From Phycisphaerae bacterium (GTDB lineage: Bacteria; Planctomycetota; Phycisphaerae; UBA1845), in the NCBI GenBank assembly GCA_028289375.1, contig JANQQK010000013.1:17853-81852 (forward strand): 64,000 nucleotides of DNA. Reading direction: 5' to 3'. The translations under genes were made by a program, and so were the position numbers. This document shows positions 9,088 through 16,647 of the stretch, one piece after another (position 1 is the stretch's first letter; each line of letters opens with the position of its first letter). The notes beneath the pieces were generated by a model that searched no databases, had not been told where the DNA came from, and saw nothing but the letters and a program-made list of their open reading frames with translations.

Positions 9088-12000
9088 TCATGGCGTGGTG
9101 GCTGTGGCGAGTCGCTCGAAATCAAACAGGTCAACGTCGCCGTCCTGATCGAAGTCAGCGTTGACCGTCGGGTCGCAGTTGGCAGAGACCATGTTGCCCT
9201 CACCGTTGAAGCACTCCTGGAACAACTGGAAGTCAAGCAGGTTCACAACGCCGTCGCCGTTCAAGTCCGGCGACACTGCGGCTATCGACAGTGTCACGTT
9301 CGTCGGGTTGTACAGAACCTCATAAACTGGCGGGATCGACAAATCATCAAATTCACCGTTCACGCTGGCGGCCTCCAGTATAACGAATTCGTCCGTCATC
9401 TCCGGCACAAATCCATTCAGATGTGTCACGACCAACGCGCCGCCCAGGGTTGCGTTCCCCGTGATGTTGAGCTTGTCAGCCCCCATGTCGTCGATTTCGA
9501 TGTCCAGCGCACCGCCCGGCTGGTCGTAGTCGCCGCCGATGTTCAGCTCGCCGATCGACAATCCGGGAGCAACCGCCCCACCGCTGTTATCAAGGTCACC
9601 AAAGAAGTTTCCGTTCCCCTTGAAGACACCGCCCTCCAGCGCGAATGGATCGCTCATGCTCAGCTGAAGTGACGTGCCGGCATTGATGATCGTTTCGCCA
9701 GCCGTTTGCGTTACCGTGGCCGAGGACACGAGCAACGTGCCTTGTTGCACTTCGATCGTACCGGTGTTGTTCACGTCCACATTCTGCAGGGTCGATGTTC
9801 CGTCGTTCGATGAGCGGATGACGGTACCTGCATTGTTCAACGGACGGCTGCTGAGGACACGGAAATCAAGTTGGAAGTCGATGAAACCGGTTTCTGTGTT
9901 TTCCAGTCTTGCAGACCCGCCCAGACCGAACCCACCTCGGAATATCATGTCGCCGTTGTTGATGAGCACCCTCGAAATCGTCCGCGACTGATTCGTCGGA
10001 TTGATGTTGGCGACGCCGTTGGATGTGAGCGGTCCGCCTGCGAAAATCGACCCGTTCGTCCAACTGAATTCATCACTGACGTTGATCGGGCTTGGCCCCT
10101 CGAGCACTCCGACGATCATGTCGAACTGCGTAACATTCACAGGCTGACCAGTGTCAAATTTGACCGTTCCCGAACCCTCGCCCGGCGATGTGATCGTGAG
10201 CGTCTCCAGCTCGATAGGCCGATCTGTCGGTGAATTGAACGTGACCCTACCGCGCTCGGCGTACAGATGATCACCAAGGTCGACGATGGTCGCATCATCT
10301 GCGACTCGCCAGTTACCGCCGCCCTTGACGTTGATTCGATCAGAAACATTGACCGTTCCATGAATGACACTCTTATTGTTCCCCGCAGCCAGTTCGAGCG
10401 TTTCAGCGGTGATCGAAGAAGTTGACGTGAACGTCTGCGTACCACCGAGGATGAGTCGTGTATCAGCATCTGACAGGACGTCGCCCGTGTGCACGCCGAC
10501 GCCGTTGAGACCATGCGGCGCGACGTTGAGCGTGCCAGTCTGGTTGTGAATCAACCCGTCGTTGGTCACTGCCCCGGTGATGCTGATGAATCCATCACCG
10601 GACGTCCGAAGAACCGTACCGCCGTTGTTCGCGAACGTGCCGCCACTGATGGCGCCGGAGTTGAACTGCATGTTGACAACCGCGCCATCGAAAATATTCA
10701 ACCGGGCTCCGCTGCCAATGCCGAATCCGGAGCGAATGGTGGCTTGATCGAGGACGTTCAGGTGACGACGAATCGTCCGACTGCTGCTCGTGGCGTTGAT
10801 CATCACCGGGCCGCTGGCCGTAATGGCGCCACCCGGGTTGATCGCACACCGCGTCCAACTGAAGAGGCCGCTGACGTTGATCGGGCTGGGGCCGTACAGA
10901 GATCCCGCGATCAAGTCCATATCGACACAGTTCACCGGTTCGCCGGTATTGAAGTCGATCCGGCCCGCTGACTCTCCGGGCGTGGTGATCGTGATCGTCT
11001 GCAGATCGATCGGGGCATCGACAGGTGCGTTGAAGTTGACGCGCCCGCGTTCGACGTAGACATGGTTCCCGTAATTGACGATGTTGGCATCATCCGCAAA
11101 CGTCCACGTTCCACCGACACCGTTGATTCGCTCGGAAATGTCGACCGTGCCATGAATCATGCTCTCCGCGTTGCTCGCACCGAACTCCACAGTGTCAGCG
11201 GTAAGTGTGGACGATGCTTCGAATTCGTGCTGTTTCTGGAAACCGAGTGTCGTGCCCGGATCACCGCGCACTTCGCCCGTGTGGTTCCCGCCGTTGTTTA
11301 TGACCAGTTTGGCTGACAGCGAGTGAATGAGACCTGAATTGTCGAGTGGTGTCCCAATGCTGATGAAATCGTCGGTGGCGTCGCAGATCAACGTGCCATC
11401 CAGGTCAATCAGACCACCCCCGCCGTTGAAGACGACCGAGTTCCCTTCGTACGTGTACGTGGCTGAGTCACGAATGATCACATCAGCACCACTCGACAGT
11501 CCGATGCGCGGCCCATTCGAGAACGATTCTCCACTTGAGATCCTCAGTGTGGCACCGACCAGATCCACCGAATCCCGCGTCAAGCGAACACCATCGGCAA
11601 CCTCCACAACGCCATTTCCATCGATCCGCCCATCCATCCAGTGGAAGATCTCGTCGACGTACAGTCGGTCGTTGACCGTCAGCGTCGAATTGCCTTCCAT
11701 CTGAAATTCGCCCAGCACGAACGAATTCTCATCCAACTCCAAATCCGGTCGCGGGAACTGCGCCGGGAAAACCGCGCCCGCGATGATGAAGTTCCGATAG
11801 TTCGCCATCGAATTCAGGTGCGTGTCTTCCTCTTCGTAGATCACGGTCACCACGCCCGCGTCAGCCGGAATACACACGCTGTCGCCATCGACGGGAATCT
11901 GACCTTCTTCCCAGTTGGACGTCAGTCCCCAGAGGAAACCGTTGGGCGGATCATCAAACGCTCTGAAGTGTTTCATAATCTGACATTCGTCAGGCGTCCC

Positions 12001-14271
12001 GTTGACGTCACAGTCATCGCTTTCGCCTTCATTGATGTCGCACTCATCCGGCTTGAAATTCGGCTGACAGTCCGAAGACGATTCCATGCAGTCGACCACC
12101 GCGTTGCATGGCGAGATACCGAAATTGCAAACGCCCGGAATCTGCGTGAACCCGCAATCCGTGTCACACACATCCAGCACGCCGTTGTTGTTGCAGTCTG
12201 TGACGGTGAATGGACCAGCCGTCAGATAGTCATTTGACCAACGCCCCGCGTTGTCCATCGCTTTGATGCTGATGTACCAGTCACCCAAACCACCGGCTGC
12301 CACCGTCCCCTGGATCGCACAGTCGTCGACCGGCCGAACAGGTTCCGGATCTTCATCAGGCTCCAGACCGCCCGGACTCCGCGTCACAACGTAACTGTAC
12401 GTGTTCGCACCCCGCACATCGTCGCTGGCCGGCTCAAACTCGAAGGTGATGCACGGCAGTGATCCACCAACGCCCGATGGGTGCGTCGATGATCGTACCG
12501 CCGATACCAACCCAGGCGGATCCGTGTCGTTCGGAAACGACGCCACGTATTGTGGTCCGCCAACGTTGAACGCTGTCCCCCAGAGATTGGCTGCGTGCGG
12601 CGGATATTCGACGCGAAACGCGTTGATGAACTCGGTGACCGTGTTGGGTTCGTACAGGTACGTGACGTGGAGAATCTCTTCCATGCCGAGGCAGAGGTTG
12701 TCAAAAATCCCATCCTGGAACACGTCATCGCCAGGATTGTCATCGTGATCATCCTGTGTTTCGTCGTCGATATCGCGAAGCAACGCACCAACGAACCCCT
12801 CCGTCGAAACGGGATCGTGGTAGTTGACATCGCAAGGGCGCGGAAACTCCTGTGAGCGAGTGATCAACGCGGTGTATGGCGTACCGTCATCGAACTCAAA
12901 ACGCTTCGGAAATTCACGCGTGACAAAGTCGGCAAGCCAGTTGCACCAGCCCTCGCCCCATGCATCGAAGTCGTTCTCGCTGCACCACATGCAGTGCCCG
13001 CAGTTGTCAGGCGGGTTGGGATCGCAGTTCTGCGCGACATCGCAATAGGCTGGTTCCGGCAACGGATTGTCGTAGTGCGTGTAGTTGTGATGGTGACCAT
13101 ATTCGTGAATCGCGGTGGCCTCGGACCACTCCCGCTCCGTACTGATGTGGATCACCTCGTCTGAAGGGTCGTACCACGCGCCGCCACCCTGCGAATCGTC
13201 GGGCCAAAACACCTCCAGATTGTCGGTGTCGAAATTCGTCTCCGACGTCACGATGCGTTCTGCCCGAAGAATGCTGGTGAAAATCTGAAATGCCGGCGCG
13301 ATGCTTGAGTGCGGCTTCAACACGCCGTAATCGATGAACGATCCTTCAAAGTCGACCATCTCCGGAACGACAATCTGATACGTGTCGTCCCGAGAATCCA
13401 TCACGCGGAACGTATTTCGCTTCGTCCGGGCAACGAAGATGATGTCCGGCGTATCACATCCGAGAATGTCGCAGTCGTCCCAGGAAATCACGCCCGAATC
13501 AAAGTAACCCTGTTCATCCGTCACGCCGCCCCAGATCAACTCGAAACCAAACGTGTCCTGATCCGCAACCAACACCTCGAGGCCGTCCGCACCAACGGTC
13601 ACGGGTGGCGTATCACCGGGATCGTTGAAGTCCCCGTCCGGGGGATCACTGCGGTCGATGCCAGGCCGGTCGTACATGATCCGACCGATCGCCCGAAACG
13701 GAATCGCCCCACCTGCCGCCGAGGGTGTGGCATCGGATGCATCGACAGCCGTCGGTACAGCCGCCGCATTGTCACCGACGAACAGGTCAGCCACAGGCTG
13801 AGGTCGCCCTTCCTCGTCGAACTTCTTGCCGTGCGTCCCCGGAACACGAATGAAATACTTCTGCTGCTCTTTCTTCGCGGAAACCGCAGGTCCGACCTCG
13901 AACACCCGTCGAACCAGCCGACCGTTGAAGTAGAAACTGATGCCGATCGGCTCATCGGCATCAACCGGTATCGCCGTCACGTTGACACGAATCACGCTCT
14001 TCTCGACGTCAAGCGGCGACTCGGGCAGGTCGGTCGCCACGACATGCCACCGATGCCCGTCGATCTGCAGATTCGTCAGCTGCCCCGGCTTACCCACCTT
14101 AATGTCAAACGCCAGCTCCGTTCGCTCACCAAACTTCGCCTCAGGCGGATCGCCGACCAGCTTGATCGAAACCGGCGGAGAGACATCGGCGCGAAGCGTC
14201 GTTCCCATGGCGGTCAGCACGAGCGAAGCCATCAGGGCGATCGCGAACGACTTGGCGGATTGACAATGCAT
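9088..14271 (-). CDS. Giant secreted zinc-metallopeptidase-like protein with beta-repeats and dockerin
   Basis: 1727 aa from the ATG at 14271 (GGAGAAG 5 nt upstream; a longer version to 14319 only adds basic residues). Order: signal peptide; a beta domain; a large N-terminal domain with HEYGH at residues 389-393 (H389, E390, H393), a gluzincin-type zinc motif, followed by a Cys-rich stretch C-x(5)-C-x(5)-C-x-x-C-x-x-C. Next come an FN3-like domain, D-C-N-N-N-G-V and D-D-C-D-V-N-G-T-P-D-E-C calcium-type repeats (~residues 700-770), and two ~250-residue beta-repeat units like those of the 4868-8020 protein. It ends in the same dockerin-like pair. First gene of the operon. The third zinc ligand is not assigned, so activity is inferred. 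Probably exported and attached through the dockerin or its own repeats. Confidence 0.82.
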   Translation of the reverse strand: MHCQSAKSFAIALMASLVLTAMGTTLRADVSPPVSIKLVGDPPEAKFGERTELAFDIKVGKPGQLTNLQIDGHRWHVVATDLPESPLDVEKSVIRVNVTAIPVDADEPIGISFYFNGRLVRRVFEVGPAVSAKKEQQKYFIRVPGTHGKKFDEEGRPQPVADLFVGDNAAAVPTAVDASDATPSAAGGAIPFRAIGRIMYDRPGIDRSDPPDGDFNDPGDTPPVTVGADGLEVLVADQDTFGFELIWGGVTDEQGYFDSGVISWDDCDILGCDTPDIIFVARTKRNTFRVMDSRDDTYQIVVPEMVDFEGSFIDYGVLKPHSSIAPAFQIFTSILRAERIVTSETNFDTDNLEVFWPDDSQGGGAWYDPSDEVIHISTEREWSEATAIHEYGHHHNYTHYDNPLPEPAYCDVAQNCDPNPPDNCGHCMWCSENDFDAWGEGWCNWLADFVTREFPKRFEFDDGTPYTALITRSQEFPRPCDVNYHDPVSTEGFVGALLRDIDDETQDDHDDNPGDDVFQDGIFDNLCLGMEEILHVTYLYEPNTVTEFINAFRVEYPPHAANLWGTAFNVGGPQYVASFPNDTDPPGLVSAVRSSTHPSGVGGSLPCITFEFEPASDDVRGANTYSYVVTRSPGGLEPDEDPEPVRPVDDCAIQGTVAAGGLGDWYISIKAMDNAGRWSNDYLTAGPFTVTDCNNNGVLDVCDTDCGFTQIPGVCNFGISPCNAVVDCMESSSDCQPNFKPDECDINEGESDDCDVNGTPDECQIMKHFRAFDDPPNGFLWGLTSNWEEGQIPVDGDSVCIPADAGVVTVIYEEEDTHLNSMANYRNFIIAGAVFPAQFPRPDLELDENSFVLGEFQMEGNSTLTVNDRLYVDEIFHWMDGRIDGNGVVEVADGVRLTRDSVDLVGATLRISSGESFSNGPRIGLSSGADVIIRDSATYTYEGNSVVFNGGGGLIDLDGTLICDATDDFISIGTPLDNSGLIHSLSAKLVINNGGNHTGEVRGDPGTTLGFQKQHEFEASSTLTADTVEFGASNAESMIHGTVDISERINGVGGTWTFADDANIVNYGNHVYVERGRVNFNAPVDAPIDLQTITITTPGESAGRIDFNTGEPVNCVDMDLIAGSLYGPSPINVSGLFSWTRCAINPGGAITASGPVMINATSSSRTIRRHLNVLDQATIRSGFGIGSGARLNIFDGAVVNMQFNSGAISGGTFANNGGTVLRTSGDGFISITGAVTNDGLIHNQTGTLNVAPHGLNGVGVHTGDVLSDADTRLILGGTQTFTSTSSITAETLELAAGNNKSVIHGTVNVSDRINVKGGGNWRVADDATIVDLGDHLYAERGRVTFNSPTDRPIELETLTITSPGEGSGTVKFDTGQPVNVTQFDMIVGVLEGPSPINVSDEFSWTNGSIFAGGPLTSNGVANINPTNQSRTISRVLINNGDMIFRGGFGLGGSARLENTETGFIDFQLDFRVLSSRPLNNAGTVIRSSNDGTSTLQNVDVNNTGTIEVQQGTLLVSSATVTQTAGETIINAGTSLQLSMSDPFALEGGVFKGNGNFFGDLDNSGGAVAPGLSIGELNIGGDYDQPGGALDIEIDDMGADKLNITGNATLGGALVVTHLNGFVPEMTDEFVILEAASVNGEFDDLSIPPVYEVLYNPTNVTLSIAAVSPDLNGDGVVNLLDFQLFQECFNGEGNMVSANCDPTVNADFDQDGDVDLFDFERLATATTP

Positions 14272-14521
14272 TTCACTTCTCCGGCGACTCTCGACCGATT
14301 GGCGGTTTCGGAACATCACGGACGGATCCTGTACAGCATCCTGCTACTTCCACAGTTCGTCGCGCACCGGGGAAACCCATCAGATTTGTTCGCGATTCGG
14401 CATGAACGGCGTCGGCAAGATCGACGCCTACAGGCCAATCGACAACGTCAGCCAGTCAGCTACACTTTATGCTTCGGGGTAATTGGTCGATTTCGGCGAA
14501 TGACGACGGGAGAAAAACACC

Positions 14522-15829
14522 ATGAACAGGATCAACCTCGCCACTCTTTCAGCACTCTCCATGACGATACTCTTCGCCCTCACGCCCTGTGCGACGCGGG
14601 CTGAGGGCATAAACCTCGTGGGCGATTTCGAGCGTTCGCCGGAAACGCCGATCAACCAGCTGAAGCTCGCGTTGTCCCCACTGACCATGGCGGATATCGA
14701 AAAAGAGGTCGCAGAATGGGGTGCACTCGTCGTCGCAAAGTCCAAGGAAATCACGCGCGAGCAGATCACGCAGAAGCGCTTGGCTGCCAAAGCTGAAGCC
14801 GGCGACGAGGCGGCCGCGACAGAACGCGAGGCATCCGTTGAAAAATCCACGAAGCTGACAGGCGAACGCACGAAGCTTGTCGACCGATTCACGCTCGTTC
14901 TCGAGGCGTACGAGGCCCGCGGCGGAGATAGAACACAGTGGGACCAATACCTCGACGCATGGTCCGGACTTCAGATCGACGTCACGGACGCATCCGAAGC
15001 CTACACGATCATTATCGGGTGGCTTAAGGACAAGGAAGGCGGAATTCGCTGGGGCATCAACATCGGCAAGTTCCTGCTCACACTGCTGCTCTTCCTCATC
15101 CTGAGTCGTATTGCCGGTCGGGCGATCGGGAAGGCACTTTCCTATTCCAAGAGTTCCTCCGCGCTGCTACGCGATTTTCTAGTGAGCATCACCCGCAGAA
15201 CCGTTTTCTTCATTGGTTTCATCTTCGCCCTCACCGCGCTGGAAGTACCCATCGGACCATTCATGGCTGCCATCGGTGCCGCCGGTCTGGTCGTTGGTCT
15301 CGCCCTTCAGGGGACGCTCAGCAACTTCGCCAGCGGCATCCTGATCCTCGTCTACAAACCATTCGACGTTGGCGACGGCGTGAGCGTGGCCGGCGTGTCG
15401 GGATCCGTGAAGAGCATGAATCTGATTTCGACGACGATCCACACGTTCGACAATCAGAAGGTCATTGTGCCGAACAACGCCGTCTGGGGCAGTGCCATCA
15501 CCAACATCACCGGCAATCCCACACGCCGCGTCGACCTTGTCTTCGGCATTGGCTACAGCGACGACATTGACAAAGCGAAAGACGTACTCAAACGCATCGT
15601 CACCAGCCATGAATTGGTGCTCAAAGACCCCGAGCCGGTCATCAACATGCACGAACTCGCCGACAGCAGCGTCAATTTCGTGGTACGCCCCTGGTCAAAG
15701 ACGTCGGATTATTGGACCGTCTACTGGGACATCACGCGCGAAGTGAAGAAACAGTTCGACGCCGAGGGCATCTCCATCCCATTCCCGCAGCGGGATGTTC
15801 ATGTGTTCCAGGAACCGGCCGCAACCTGA
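14522..15829 (+). CDS. MscS-family mechanosensitive channel
   Basis: 435 aa. A signal peptide (residues 1-27) leads to a charged, coiled-coil-prone periplasmic region (~30-150). Membrane helices lie at ~177-198, ~222-243 and ~248-285. The third is the MscS pore helix, with Gly/Ala periodicity (AAIGAAGLVVGLALQGTLSN) and then YKPFDVGD, the beta-domain entry of the family. The C-terminal cytoplasmic vestibule includes VPNNAVWGSAITN and a terminal ISIPFPQRDVHV. The channel would open on membrane tension to release osmolytes. It is divergent from the 14271 operon across a 250-bp gap; GGGAG lies ~9 nt before the start. Confidence 0.93.
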   Translation: MNRINLATLSALSMTILFALTPCATRAEGINLVGDFERSPETPINQLKLALSPLTMADIEKEVAEWGALVVAKSKEITREQITQKRLAAKAEAGDEAAATEREASVEKSTKLTGERTKLVDRFTLVLEAYEARGGDRTQWDQYLDAWSGLQIDVTDASEAYTIIIGWLKDKEGGIRWGINIGKFLLTLLLFLILSRIAGRAIGKALSYSKSSSALLRDFLVSITRRTVFFIGFIFALTALEVPIGPFMAAIGAAGLVVGLALQGTLSNFASGILILVYKPFDVGDGVSVAGVSGSVKSMNLISTTIHTFDNQKVIVPNNAVWGSAITNITGNPTRRVDLVFGIGYSDDIDKAKDVLKRIVTSHELVLKDPEPVINMHELADSSVNFVVRPWSKTSDYWTVYWDITREVKKQFDAEGISIPFPQRDVHVFQEPAAT

Positions 15830-15856
15830 TCCGATACGGACGTAAAGCCCCAAAAA

Positions 15857-15886
15857 AGCGGCGACAATCGACCCAGAATCGCCGCT
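15857..15886 (-). terminator. Terminator-like hairpin with T-run only on the minus strand
   Basis: AGCGGCGA (15857-15864) pairs perfectly with TCGCCGCT (15879-15886) over a 14-nt loop. The A-run at 15852-15857 becomes a U-run only for a minus-strand transcript. It lies 28 bp after the MscS stop, so for the plus strand it is a hairpin without U-tract. It would stop antisense transcription coming from the sigma gene. Confidence 0.5.
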
Positions 15887-15951
15887 GATGGGCTGATTAT
15901 CACGATTTTCTGGTTCGCCACCCTGCCATTGGGTACACTTGTCAGGGCTGG

Positions 15952-16605
15952 GTGACTGGTGTTGGCACCGCCGTCATTCAGGGCCAACGTCGTGATCATG
16001 GGATGGGCCGTTTGTTGGATCGGTTGCCGGGACAATTGATGGAGACGCTCGACGCCGCATCGAACGGGGATCCCCGCGCTGCCGACGAACTGCTCCCACT
16101 CGTCTATGAGGAACTCCGCAGACTCGCGAAGTCCCGATTGGCCAAGCTTCCGCCCGGAACCACCCTGCAACCCACCGCCCTCGTGCACGACGCCTACGTC
16201 CGGCTCATCGGAAACGAAGATCCCGGCTGGAACAGCCGCGCCCATTTCTTCGGCGCAGCCGCCCGCGCGATGCGGAACGTCCTCGTCGATCGTGCCCGCC
16301 GCAAATCAAGCTTGAAACGCGGTGGCGACAGGCAACGCGTGAATCTCGGCTTCGATGACATCGCCATTGCGACCCCGCCAGAAGACATCGTCGCCCTCGA
16401 TGACGCCCTCAACGAACTCGAGCAGGCGGACCCCCGCAAAGTGCAAATCGTGATGCTGCATTACTTTGCAGGCCTCACGCTAAAGGACACCGCCGAGTTG
16501 ATCGGCGTGTCACTGCCGACCGTCGAACGCGAATGGCGATTCACCCGGACGCTGCTCTACATGCAGCTCAAGGACCAGGTGGACGGCGTCAGCCAGCAAA
16601 AATGA
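15952..16605 (+). CDS. ECF-like RNA polymerase sigma factor (SAK/planctomycete type)
   Basis: 217 aa from a GTG; ATGs at 16003 and 16039 are plausible shorter starts, and no ribosome site is decisive. Region 2 is recognisable from LVYEELRRLAKSRLA and LQPTALVHDAYVRL; HFFGAAARAMRNVLVDRARR is the helix ending region 2. Region 4 holds QIVMLHYFAGLTLKDTAELI and then SLPTVEREWRFTRTLL, the -35-recognition helix-turn-helix. This subgroup lacks an obvious anti-sigma partner and in planctomycetes is commonly paired with a Ser/Thr kinase, as here: the kinase begins 42 bp downstream on the same strand. Likely controlled by that kinase; the target genes are unknown. Confidence 0.9.
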   Translation: MTGVGTAVIQGQRRDHGMGRLLDRLPGQLMETLDAASNGDPRAADELLPLVYEELRRLAKSRLAKLPPGTTLQPTALVHDAYVRLIGNEDPGWNSRAHFFGAAARAMRNVLVDRARRKSSLKRGGDRQRVNLGFDDIAIATPPEDIVALDDALNELEQADPRKVQIVMLHYFAGLTLKDTAELIGVSLPTVEREWRFTRTLLYMQLKDQVDGVSQQK

Positions 16606-16647
16606 TGGCCTCGCGCTCGCTTTTGCGAACTGAATGACTGAACGACT

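Noticed and set aside
14450..14490. ACACTTTATGCTTC before the MscS gene resembles the lac promoter core.
   Set aside because: No -35 hexamer at a suitable distance; short match likely by chance and not recorded as a promoter.
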